Assembly: GCA_032209605.1 (NCBI GenBank)
Contig: JASFXZ010000044.1
Coordinates: forward strand, 2,046,001-2,110,000
Length of the DNA stretch: 64,000 bases
From: Mactromeris polynyma
Taxonomy: Eukaryota; Mollusca; Bivalvia; Venerida; Mactridae
Direction of reading: 5' to 3'
In this document: positions 13,501-21,292 of the stretch, piece by piece
How the letters are laid out: each line of letters opens with the position of its first letter
Position numbering within the stretch: the stretch's first letter is position 1
Program-made: the position numbers and the translations under genes
The notes under the pieces: model-generated
Database searches by the model: none
Seen by the model: only the letters and a program-made list of their open reading frames with translations
Told to the model about the DNA's origin: nothing

Positions 13501-16500
13501 CTATTTATTTCTTTTAGTGGGCAGTGTTTCACAGATGCTGGTGATTACTACAACAAAGACGAGTGGGACCTTCACAACTCGAAGTTACCCGGCGAAATTT
13601 ATTCTTTGGACGAACAATGTAAACTGATTAGGGGTGATTCCTCCGGACATTGTAACGTACGTTCATTGTATTTGTATGTTTGTCACATTTAAAGCATACA
13701 GTAAAACCTCAATAATAAGACCACCATTGGGTCAATTGAAACTGGTCTTAATATTGAGGTGGTCTTAATATTGAGGTTGAATAAAGAGCAAAAGAGTTAA
13801 AATATACTTGAAAATTGTATTCTTAATTTTGAGGTGGTCTTTAAGTGATGTGTTATTGTACATTGTTTACCACACAGTACAACCTCGCCAGAGCGGCCCT
13901 CCCATGAGCAACCCATTTAACCTCTCAAGAACAAAAGCTTCTCCAAAAGAATTTAAAATTCATCTCCTCTTTTAATCTTGTATTGTATGTTTCTTATTTC
14001 TTTAATGTCCGTTTTATCTGCGTAATGTCCTAAACTTAATCAATCTTGAATATGAAAACTAGGGCCATAGTTTGATTTCTCTTTGATGAATGATTTACAC
14101 ATTTGTAACAATAAAACGAGTTTAACACTTGGAACAAAATAAAAGCACAAAATGGCCACGTTTTTAATGGCGTTTGGTATATTTGTTAATATCTATATTT
14201 CACAGCTCGCGTGTTTTATGAATTTCGACATCGAAAATAAAATTGATTCTATTTAAGAACGGAGAGTAAGACATTCAACATAATTGGTTATCATTTTTAC
14301 CGGAATGGAGGTTTACACAAATGTTACTAAAATGTTCTGTTTTCTTTTAGTTTCAGTCCAGCACTACTGAAGATGTATGTCGCACTATGCTGTGCGAGGG
14401 AGACAATGGGTTTTGCTATAATTATGCCGCCGCTAGGGGAACACGTTGTGGCCCGACGTCGGAAAACAAGGTACGTTTATGTTGTAAATCAATTTACTTT
14501 CTTATACGAACGATGTAATGGGGATTTAAGTTACGTAAACAGCCAGGGTCATGTAAGGAATATTAGGGTTGAGGAATCCAGCCAGATACCTGAGTAGGAC
14601 TAATGACCTTCTGTGAGACAGCTTGGTACACAACCAACATGATGGCTGTCTCTATACGTATGATGTACGAAGTATCCAAACTATCAAATATAAGTTGTTT
14701 TACCATTCAAATATTATTACTGTACAATATCTCAAAGTATTGTTAGACATATTTGTTTGTTTCAGTCTCGGGCGTTGAATGTGTTCCACAGAACTATTGG
14801 ACATCACATAAATATATAAATCGGATTAAATCATGACTATTTCCGCATCTCGGCATATAAGCTCTATAAAGCATCAGTTTAATTATTCTGACTATTAAAT
14901 CTATTTAATACGGTATTTCTGTTTTCAGTGGTGTATTGACGGAGCTTGTGTTGTAGGTAAGTCAACATATCCCGATATATCAATCGAAGTGTCGCCAGTA
15001 TTCTGTTAATAGACCATGGACACGGCTTTCTTCCATATTAATTTCATTAATCAGACCGCTTTATAGCTTAGAAAGTCTTTCTTCCGAGCCCAGGGTCAAT
15101 GCTCTATAAATGTTTTTCAAAGACACTTGTCCCGGACTAGTGAAAATGTCAATTTTGACCTGTCCGCCATTGAGTGAGTTGTTCAAGAACATCAATTTAA
15201 TATTTGCATAAACAACTATTGTTTGTCAATTTTCTGATGTCAATTAGCTTTAAAGACAGACTGGTCCAGGAATAATTTCAACTGAAATGTTTGTAGCCTC
15301 AATCAGCATTTAGACTTGTCCGGTACGTCTGACTATAGATTTTTGGGTCACACTTTTGGTCTTGTTATTGAGGTGTCATTTAATGTCACACTAAAGCAAT
15401 CCACTTGCCCGACCTCCCGGACTAATTGCTGATTCGCGCTACAAACAGTTAGGTTGAAGTTAGTCCAGGAGAAATCTGTTTTTAAGCTAATTAACATTGG
15501 ACATGCTATATATCGAACGGAAATCATGCATTACTGCTGGCTTCTAACAGTCAACACATTTTCTCGGACAACTCACCTCCCATATCGGAAAAGTCAGAGA
15601 CAAGCGTATTTCAAAAAGATTCTAGAGCCCTGAATGTGCACCCTTACTTCCACCATGCGTGGTTTTGTTTTGTTGTGCATATTTGTACATATCCTCTGAA
15701 CAATGTTCAGTCTACACATCCTCTTTTAACATTATTTGTACAACAACAAGCGCAGAATATACTTAAATTCCTTAAAAACGCAACCAACACATTGGAGACT
15801 TTTTGAAAGAAATATATATTTCATTTCACATAATTAATTGCGTCTTTATTTCAATTGCAATTTTAACAAGAATATACATATATACAATTAAGTTAGCTGT
15901 AAAACTGTAACACATTTCGACAGTCGGTACAAAATGACGCATACTTAAAATAATTGCGTTTTAATGCCGTTAAGTATATTGTAACATACAATTTTAAAAT
16001 ATTTTGTATCGCCGCTTAATTATGTATTTCAGTCACAACAACTCAAGCGCCTAAAACAACCACAACAACTAAAGCGCCTAAAACAACAACTAATGGACAG
16101 TGTTTTGATATTGGCTGGAATGATTGGAGCTGTCGACGAGTCTCCGACTACTTCTTTAGAGATTACGGTTACCGCCCTAGCTATTGGTGCCCGGATCCGT
16201 ACTGGGCCGAGATTTGCTGTGCGTTCTGCGAAGGTATTAAGATACGTGTTCACATTGTTTATCGAAATTCACTGACGTCTAAATTGTCTTCAGTTCTGCG
16301 ACGTAATCATATAACAGAACATAAAGTTTGTTATCGACTTTAGCAATTACAACTCGTCGTCTTTAGCAAATATTTACACAAATACATCATCATGTGATGT
16401 GAAAAATGAATACATATATTAACGAATAACATCAATAGTAGTAATACATAGTAATACATGTATTGTTGTTCTTGTAAAGATGAATAATTACTACTGATTG

Positions 16501-18552
16501 TATAAACAGATAATAACAAAACAAAAGAAATGGGAATACAATCAATTAATTCTAACATTAACTATGATATTCCTCTGGTTTAGTGCGAGTTTAGTGTTTA
16601 TAAAAATACTCTATATATTTGTGGTGGGGCTGTGCCTAACACTTAACAAAACTGGACACCGAACTTGCATCGCTATTTTTTGGTGACAAAACAACACTGT
16701 ACTTCCAGACAAAAACTATGTGATTTTGTTGTCGAAATGGGGTAAAAAGGAGCATCAAAAAATTAAAATCTACGTACCTGTATATAAATACTAATAGGTG
16801 GACTCTTTTGAATTCTTGAATTTGATAAGTTCATCTTCATTTTTGTAAAATTTATTCGTCCACATTTGTCATCAATTCAATCGGTAGTTCCCGGATATTT
16901 CCATATCAGCTCGGTGTTTAATTGTGATATACAACGTCTTAACAGTGGACAGCCTCATTTATCAGAATTTGTCATTGTGTTTTTTGTTTAGGATCAATAG
17001 TCCAAACTTTAGGTGCTACGGTATAGACAACAAATTATTATATTTCCAGGATCTACAACAACAACCCAGGCGACTACAACAAGTGAACAATGTGTCGATA
17101 TTGGCTGGAATGATTGGAGCTGTCAACGTCTTTCGAACTACTTCTATAATACTTCTGGTTACAGCCCTAGCTACTGGTGCCAGGATCCATACTGGGCCGT
17201 GAGGTGTTGCTCATTATGTGAAGGTATGTTTGACAATTTGTCTTGCTGTTTATCGAACTTCACGAATTTATCAACGTTGCGTACATCTCTGTAGCATTAC
17301 CATTAAAAGGTTCACGTAGTTGTGGTCATATTGTCGCAAAGACTGAGCAAACATCTAATGAAACCGTCTCCCGTGGCTGTATGGTTGAGGCATCCGCCTT
17401 GGGAGCGGAAGGTCGACGGTTCGAATCCCGGTAGGTGTCCGTTCGGATATGGCAGGTTGGTGAGCCACCAGCTAGTTACATAATTGTTACCGTATACTTA
17501 TACCTGTCTGGTGCCTGACATTAAACGATAGGAATCGCGGGAAGTAAATGTGCTCAGAAAGTGGGTGTCACATAAGTTAGAAATGGCTGGCCCTTTAAAT
17601 AGGGGTAACACTATAATAAATAAACAGCAATGTGCATGTACTACATTATAGTATTTAATAAAGTAAGTTAAATACATGTAAACTTTATTTGAACTATCAA
17701 TTCTATTTAAAGATGACTGTTATTATATTATCAAAATAGGTAATCGATAAAATTCGTTGAAACTTGAATGCCTCAACATTCAATCATGCACTATCTCGTT
17801 CTTAAGATGAGATGAATAAGTTTCCTTAGGCAATATCTTGTAGCTTTTTAAAAGGCTCGTTGAAGACTTTGCAAAACGTTCATATCTATCACATATGTAA
17901 AACACAGAGGAGTTCTAATAATCTGTCTTATTTCTCTGAATCCTATTTATTTAATTACACGAACGTACCAACACATTATGATACCTGTATTCCGTCACCT
18001 AATTTCAACAAAAGCAAGAGTTGCATTTTTGAAACGTTTGGAAAATACGCTTCGTCTTTTGACGTTCATCACTATTTTTTAACGACATAGGGCTATTAGA
18101 AGATGTGAATTACATTAGATATGTGATACTTTACTTAGAAATAAAGACATAGTACCTATGATTCTCAATTACAAGTTATATGAATACATACATTTTCTTA
18201 AATAATGAAGTACGATGTACTAGTAATCTATACAATATTTCTTTAAACAAATCATGAATACATGTTTAAATTACCGATATACATCATCCCTATAAATGCT
18301 TCTGTACATTTTATCTACCACATTCGAAGCTAAACTTTACAATGTATTACTAAAGTAGGGAAAATACAGATATATACACGTCATCGGGGAACAGCAGGGA
18401 TTTAATGAAGGAGAATCAATACAGTGAACAAACGATACCTAAATTAATCATAAAGTAGAATATGTAGTTTTCAAGTCAAGGGACGGTTGGTGTTATTGAT
18501 GACAATGTATAATCATCTTTTTTGTCGTTTATTTTCAGACCGAGGATATTGA
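1384..18552 (+). CDS. gene A: secreted reprolysin/ADAM-like zinc metalloproteinase with mucin-like linkers and six-Cys modules (5' partial)
   Basis: Sixteen exons join in phase: 1384-1567, 2318-2362, 3213-3254, 3616-3695, 5099-5190, 6083-6176, 9820-9897, 10709-10866, 11413-11565, 12083-12250, 13518-13656, 14351-14470, 14929-14956, 16033-16233, 17050-17223, 18539-18552. They total 1770 nt, or 589 residues plus stop. The order is propeptide remainder, RQKR furin-type site, M12B catalytic domain with the HExxHxxGxxHD zinc site and Met-turn, ADAMTS-type CR_2 domain, short Thr-rich linkers, and two six-cysteine modules. Proteins of this class are secreted and cleave extracellular matrix or surface proteins; the substrate is unknown here. 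All zinc ligands and the catalytic Glu are present, so activity is expected. Signal peptide and early propeptide exons are outside the window. A third cysteine module present in gene B is deleted. Nearest known relatives by layout are ADAM/mig-17-like and ADAMTS proteins, but thrombospondin repeats are absent. Confidence 0.85.
2318..2362 (+). CDS. gene A exon 5: acidic linker cassette
   Basis: A 45-nt phase 1-1 exon between TATGCAG and GTTTGT, encoding NEEVERGNDDGIPIP. Gene B has two copies of this cassette. Symmetric phase means it can be skipped or duplicated without changing frame. Confidence 0.75.
3213..3254 (+). CDS. gene A exon 6: acidic linker cassette
   Basis: A 42-nt phase 1-1 exon (acceptor AAATTAG, donor GTAAGT) encoding DEEDTRSYDDGKVP. 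It is intact here; the gene B counterpart has TAG in place of the Tyr codon. Confidence 0.75.
3369..3482. repeat. MITE family M1, partial degenerate copy
   Basis: Starts GCAGTAAAACATCACC and retains the inner CTCTTTATTCAATCTCAATA block of the M1 element (see 40291-40457). The right end is missing. Confidence 0.5.
3616..3695 (+). CDS. gene A exon 7: propeptide end
   Basis: An 80-nt exon (TTCAG / GTAAGA) encoding DEPSPKTELADLLRSVLHL then RELNSAAK. It leads directly into the furin-site exon. The gene B copy at 30897-30976 has the same length. Confidence 0.8.
3800..5040. mobile_element. insertion in gene A intron 7, absent from gene B, with fold-back core
   Basis: Gene A intron 7 is 1403 bases; the gene B intron is 127 bases and matches both flanks. 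The extra DNA contains a long inverted repeat at 3821-3991 built on CACGAGTG motifs (arms start TTGATTTCGATGG and end CCATCTAAATCAA) and a TGACGTCA site near 4880. It has no transposase. Exact ends and target duplication are not clear. An 88-codon frame at 4401-4667 lies inside and looks incidental. Confidence 0.6.
3821..3991. repeat. fold-back inverted repeat (CACGAGTG arms)
   Basis: Left arm TCACGAGTGGTCAAAAGAAA pairs with right-arm copies of TTTCTTTTGACCACGAGTGA. The centre is GTGGCGTAGCCAC near 3893, and the right arm carries an extra tandem subunit. Confidence 0.75.
5099..5190 (+). CDS. gene A exon 8: furin-type cleavage site and start of catalytic domain
   Basis: A 92-nt exon in phase 0, encoding NTNRQKRQTQ then LLAVEIVAVVDPIFWEK. 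RQKR fits the R-X-K/R-R proprotein convertase rule and sits just before VEIVAVVD, the first beta strand expected of an M12B catalytic domain. Confidence 0.85.
5301..5530 (+). mobile_element. LINE 3' tail with (TTCTG)n end (family L1)
   Basis: Runs from about GAAATGTTGAACTGATTCCG to TTCTGTTCTGTTCTG. Near-identical tails are at 31335-31556 (same intron in gene B, so older than the duplication), 10195-10507, and on the minus strand at 58465-59060, where reverse-transcriptase coding remains. Confidence 0.65.
5818..5866. repeat. (TA)n-rich microsatellite
   Basis: Two blocks of TATATATATA separated by ATCATTTATAT. In gene B the matching intron position has an unrelated insertion (about 33580-34360). 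Confidence 0.8.
6083..6176 (+). CDS. gene A exon 9: catalytic domain
   Basis: A 94-nt exon (TTTAG / GTAAGT) encoding YYATTSANNGMNRTQATEF then VIREKLAHVING. Gene B differs by one residue here (T to N). Confidence 0.85.
6983..9358. mobile_element. 2376-bp non-autonomous DNA transposon in gene A intron 9
   Basis: Left end GGCCTGTTGCACAGTAAATG and right end, as reverse complement, GGCCTGTTGCACAGTATTTT give a perfect 16-bp terminal inverted repeat. It is flanked by ATAA on both sides (6979-6982 and 9359-9362). Gene B reads straight through at the matching site (near 35458). The inside has repeated TGTAATGTCCGTCCCC motifs in both orientations (8320-8352, 8695-8718, 8866-8878) and no frame over about 75 codons. 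The 4-bp duplication does not fit PIF/Harbinger (3 bp) or a TTAA target; superfamily unknown. Confidence 0.85.
9820..9897 (+). CDS. gene A exon 10: catalytic domain
   Basis: A 78-nt phase 0-0 exon (CTTCAG / GTGAGT) encoding VSLRYESIDDPALDMYVTI then SSFLFYK. It differs from gene B by one silent base, and the surrounding intron is also nearly identical. Confidence 0.85.
10195..10507 (+). mobile_element. LINE 3' tail (family L1) with target-site duplication
   Basis: Flanked by TATCAAA at 10188-10194 and 10508-10514 and ending in (TTCTG)n. Gene B has a single uninterrupted site near 36288-36298. The insertion is therefore younger than the A/B duplication. Confidence 0.8.
10709..10866 (+). CDS. 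gene A exon 11: catalytic domain, fast-diverging segment
   Basis: A 158-nt exon (TTTCAG / GTGAGT). The first 31 codons differ from gene B at 23 bases, giving 14 amino-acid changes and only three silent codon changes. The last 65 bases, encoding NLVEWAQTLKGVSHDDHYM and VFSG, are identical. See findings. Confidence 0.85.
10891..10992. repeat. MITE-like element with inverted ends (family M2)
   Basis: Begins TGAACCCTCTCTATCCGAAC and ends GGATTATAGAGGTTTCCCTG. The copy at 36670-36765 occupies the same place in gene B, so insertion predates the duplication. TIR style suggests a Tc1/mariner/pogo-type origin. Confidence 0.6.
11137..11215. repeat. pogo-like element fragment (family M3)
   Basis: CAGTCGGACCTCGTTCACC then GAAATTTTATTTCGAAT matches the left half of 37083-37263. 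The right half is lost. Confidence 0.55.
11413..11565 (+). CDS. gene A exon 12: catalytic domain up to HELGH
   Basis: A 153-nt exon (TTACAG / GTAATG) encoding YELYKGGDTGNTG, VLGVAYVGGACGRYRVSVQQ and ELTSVAAHELGH. GVAYVGGAC matches the reprolysin core strand before the active-site helix. The His-Glu pair and second His of the zinc motif are here; the intron splits the next codon (Asn). Confidence 0.9.
12083..12250 (+). CDS. gene A exon 13: rest of zinc site, Met-turn, end of catalytic domain
   Basis: A 168-nt exon (TTTACAG / GTATGT). It completes HELGHNLGSSHD (HExxHxxGxxHD), then CSPNNKYLMAP with the Met-turn, then NPWRFSSCSIAAFKSFIGR, which matches the conserved FS.CS closing segment of ADAM catalytic domains. 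All three zinc His are present. The glycine is followed by SS, as in some invertebrate ADAMs. Confidence 0.9.
12312..12489. repeat. MITE family M1, degenerate copy in gene A intron 13
   Basis: Contains ATGATAAGACCACCTCAG and ends in ATATTGAGGATTAACTGTA. It is orthologous to 38893-39055 in gene B, so it is older than the duplication. Confidence 0.65.
12779..12862 (-). mobile_element. tRNA-like SINE head (family S2)
   Basis: On the minus strand it reads GGTTGTGAGTTCGAGTCTTA (box B type) preceded by a tRNA-like arm with GGTGCCGGACCCTCATCC. The ortholog in gene B is at 39388-39474. The promoter head is decayed and it is not a functional tRNA. Confidence 0.5.
13518..13656 (+). CDS. gene A exon 14: start of ADAMTS-type CR_2 domain
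   Basis: A 139-nt exon (TTTTAG / GTACGT). It encodes GQCFTDAGDYYNKDEWDLHN, then LPGEIYSLDEQCKLIRG and DSSGHCN. LPG.IYS.DEQC..I.G..S..C is the hallmark opening of the ADAMTS second cysteine-rich domain (ADAM_CR_2). Confidence 0.85.
13697..13860. repeat. MITE family M1 copy
   Basis: TACAGTAAAACCTCAATAAT start and TTATTGTA end, with inner GAGGTGGTCTTAATATTGAG. It sits in the same intron position as 40291-40457 in gene B. Confidence 0.8.
14351..14470 (+). CDS. gene A exon 15: CR_2 domain
   Basis: A 120-nt phase 0-0 exon encoding FQSSTTEDVCRTMLCEG, DNGFCYNYAAARGTRCG and PTSENK. The C..MLC...C....A..GT.CG pattern matches ADAMTS CR_2. Confidence 0.85.
14766..14819 (+). CDS. possible alternative terminal exon in gene A (SRALNVF...)
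   Basis: A strong acceptor (TTTGTTTCAG) is followed in phase 0 by SRALNVFHRTIGHHINI and stop. The same acceptor and start are kept in gene B (41597) and in the relic copy (20827). If used after exon 15 it would make a short secreted form lacking the linkers and six-Cys modules. It could equally be unused intron sequence. Confidence 0.25.
   Translation, partial: SRALNVFHRTIGHHINI
14929..14956 (+). CDS. gene A exon 16: end of CR_2 domain
   Basis: A 28-nt micro-exon (TTTTCAG / GTAAGT) encoding WCIDGACVV, the closing C..G.C of ADAMTS CR_2. It is 12 nt shorter than in gene B (WCIDGACVERTVV) and the relic (WCIDGACVKRPVV), an in-frame difference. Confidence 0.85.
16033..16233 (+). CDS. gene A exon 17: Thr-rich linker and six-Cys module 1
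   Basis: A 201-nt phase 1-1 exon (TTTCAG / GTATTA). The short linker VTTTQAPKTTTTTKAPKTTT is followed by the first Trp-rich module: cysteine spacing C-x9-C-x18-C-x8-C-C-x2-C, with GWNDW after the first Cys and C.DPYW before the CC pair. It resembles a divergent ShKT fold with CC..C at the end. Confidence 0.85.
17050..17223 (+). CDS. gene A exon 18: short Thr-rich linker and six-Cys module 2
   Basis: A 174-nt phase 1-1 exon (TTTCCAG / GTATGT). Linker STTTTQATTTSEQ is followed by a module with the same cysteine spacing (C-x9-C-x18-C-x8-C-C-x2-C). The linker is 22 residues shorter than in gene B exon 18. Confidence 0.85.
17368..17545 (+). mobile_element. tRNA-derived SINE (family S1), copy 1
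   Basis: Box A-like TGGCTGTATGGTTGAGG (17374-17390) and box B GGTTCGAATCC (17418-17428), followed by a body ending CATTAAACGATAGGAATCG. Related copies are at 44541-44705 (same intron in B, box A deleted) and 49529-49705. Confidence 0.75.
18539..18552 (+). CDS. gene A last exon: DRGY and stop
   Basis: The acceptor ATTTTCAG gives GAC CGA GGA TAT TGA. The gene B counterpart (47569-47582) reads DRGF and stop, and the flanking sequence is conserved. AATAAA follows at 18623-18628. Confidence 0.8.
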
Positions 18553-18782
18553 TGGATTTCAAGGTCACATGATACATTGAAACATTTCACAGATTACCAA
18601 AATATGTACTTCTAAACAGTGAAATAAATTACTATTGTTTGTTAGAGATTTATGTTCTATATGAAGTTATTCCGTATGAATTAAAGACTTTTTGTACACA
18701 AAAGAAATATATATTTTGAATAAAACTACATAATTTGTTATTGTTGTTGTTGGTGGTGGTGGTGGTTGTGCCTTCCTGCAGT

Positions 18783-18995
18783 CATGAAAACTGGCAAATA
18801 CAGTAAAACAGGTTAAAGGGTACATACGTTAAGGAACATAGGCACAAGGAATGGCCTGGCAGACCATTCCTAGGATAATCAAAGTGGACAGTGAAGGGGG
18901 GGGGGGGAATTACTGGATTAAAAAGATCACAGTACACGTCAAGACAGCTGGCAACAATAGGCCGAAACTGGGCAGGTAATAACATGAACACTTAT
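18783..18995 (-). repeat. dispersed repeat family R1, copy 2 (reverse)
   Basis: The reverse complement matches 23575-23870 from TTTCGGCCTATTGTTGCC through GGTCTGCCAGGCCATTCC. It begins right after ACAGTAAAAC at 18801-18810, the first bases of the M1 MITE that is intact at the same place in gene B's flank (47871). A poly-G run lies at 18895-18908. Confidence 0.7.
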
Positions 18996-20474
18996 AAAGT
19001 GAAAGAATTATGCAAAGGGGAAAGGGAAATATAACATACATTCAGAACACAAACAAAAATAATAACCATACAGCAAATTACAGCCTTGGAACTGTCAGTA
19101 AAAAAAGAAGATTGACGCAAATTAAAGTATGTGAAGATAAGATAGTCTTATTGGTATAGCACGGACACATGTTAAAAGAATCAATAAAACAAGAGAGGTT
19201 TCCCAAAGTATAATATGTAAAATATAAAGTAAAAATGTGAATTTTCACCCTCAGGTTTGAAATCGCGCAGCAGAGCTTAAATACTGAAATATTGAAGTAA
19301 TATTATGCTTATTTTTTGTTTATTTGTTTACCTAAACAAACATTAAAAAGAACGAACTCATAATGTATTGATCCGTATTTGTTGAAGAAAGATGTGTGTA
19401 CATGTACATCATAACATTCCAGTTTTTATAACAATCAGGCTATTTTACAAGTTTTGTCTGTTAGTGATAAAGTAAATAAAGATATTTACAATCGGTTATA
19501 CGTTGCAATGGTTCTTAATAGAGATGTTTTAGCGAAAGAAACAACAAAACTGGATGAAGCTAATTGAAATATTTTATGTTCAGATGAGCCAGATACATCT
19601 TTAAAAGTCTGCTATAAATACTCATTTTTTTAACTGATCAATCATACAAACGGTCCTGGCACATTCAGTGGTCTTTGTCGGCAACTTTTCTGCGAAAGTT
19701 GATAGAACATTAGTTATATTCTTAAATTTGTATTTAATCACATGGACGTTTAGAAATTTGTTCAGTGTATTCATGATTTGTTAAATGAAATATTCGATAA
19801 TTGTCTAGTATTTCATGATGTAAGATAATGTATGTATCTATATAACATGTAATTGAGAATCATTGGCATTATGCCGTAATTTCTGAATAAAGTATCTATC
19901 TATATATGCTGGGTTAGTCAGTCAGGTTAAACTACCCGTACATAATGAACAACTGTAGCAAAACTAGATACAACGAGGGAGTGAACTGTGTACATCTTAT
20001 TCTTGAGATATTGTTTTGAGTTGTCTCCCATGGAAATGTTAAACGAGGTCGCTATTGAAGAGGATGCGGTCGTAGAAAAAAACGAATTAAGTTGTTCACT
20101 CGCAGATGTTCGTCAAAAAGTCTAATCATGACAGCTAACTAACCTGGTTATCGTTATTTGATTCTTTTTCTTCTTCTTCTAGTTTAGAAAGTTGTAATTG
20201 GATTTCAAGGTCATGTTTTATTAGACAGTTTTATCCAACGCAGTAAATCTTACATACCATAGGAGATCTACTGCATATTCTATGTTTAAATGGTATTTAT
20301 TTTTCGTGCTATTAATTTTTGAATACTTTTGATCGAAAATATGATGTTTTTCATATCCAAATTAATTGCGTTCGGTTCGGTTCTGTTCCTTTCAATCAAC
20401 TTCAGATATTGAGTACTAAATAAAGAGATGCATGCGCATGTGTTGAAGATTACACAATAAAAGTTGAAATTGAG

Positions 20475-20655
20475 TACAATAAAACCTCATTGATACGACC
20501 ACCTTTTTGAACACTGAAAACTGGTATTAATATTGAGGTGGTCTTAATATTGGGATTGAATAAAAAGCACAACAGAGAAAATGGATTTGAAAATTATGCT
20601 CTTAATTTTGAGGAGGTCTTATTATTGAGGTGGTCTTTAAGTGAGGTTTACTGCA
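20475..20655. repeat. MITE family M1 copy in gene A 3' flank
   Basis: TACAATAAAACCTCATTGAT start and GTGAGGTTTACTGCA end. It is orthologous to 51845-51984 in the gene B flank. Confidence 0.75.
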
Positions 20656-20983
20656 TAAACTTAATATCAACTGAAGTCCGATACGTTGGAAATAATTGAA
20701 ACTTCTTTCACTTATACTCAAACGATGTTATTTATATGGAACTTTGTTTTTATGAAATCTTATTACTGTACATGTGTAGAATTAAACATATCTCAAAGTG
20801 TTGTTAGACAGACTTGTTTGTTTCAGTCGCGGGCGTTTAATGCGTTCCGCAGAACTAATGGACATCACATAAATAAAACAATCGGATACAAACCTGACCT
20901 TTCCGCATATAAGTTCTAAAAAGCATCAGTTTTAAAACTTGTTGACTATTAAACCTATTTAATACGGTATATGTGTTTTTCAG

Positions 20984-21023
20984 TGGTGTATTGACGGAGC
21001 TTGCGTGAAAAGGCCCGTTGTAG
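20984..21023 (+). pseudogene. orphan exon 16 copy (WCIDGACVKRPVV)
   Basis: Acceptor TTTTTCAG and donor GTAAGT are intact; 40 nt, the same length and phase as gene B exon 16. Confidence 0.7.
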
Positions 21024-21292
21024 GTAAGTCAACAAATCCCGAAATATCAATCGAAGTGTCGCCAGTATTCTGTTAATAGACGACGGACACGGCTTTCTTC
21101 CGTATTTTAACAGACCGCTTTACAATTTAGAAACACTTTCTATATAACGTTTACTTCCACTAATTATTATTGTGTATATTTGTACATATCCGCTGAACAG
21201 TGTTCAGGCTATACTTCCTCTTTTGAAAATTCTGTTGGTACAAAATGTCGCCTAATTAAAAGAGTTGTATCGCCGGTTAATTATGTATTTCA

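Larger units (their letters stand above)
18553..20745. other. 3' flank of gene A, homologous to the 3' flank of gene B
   Basis: Contains the 3' UTR with AATAAA at 18623-18628. Blocks match 47583-52075 in order, for example 19105-19260 with 50660-50840 and 20656-20745 with 51986-52075. Gene B's flank carries extra DNA (about 48040-50650). A GTT/GGT simple repeat lies near 18738-18775. No gene seen. Confidence 0.7.

Noticed and set aside
17368..17440. Functional tRNA gene
   Set aside because: It has good box A and box B but poor acceptor-stem pairing, and the same downstream body occurs in two other copies, so it is a SINE.
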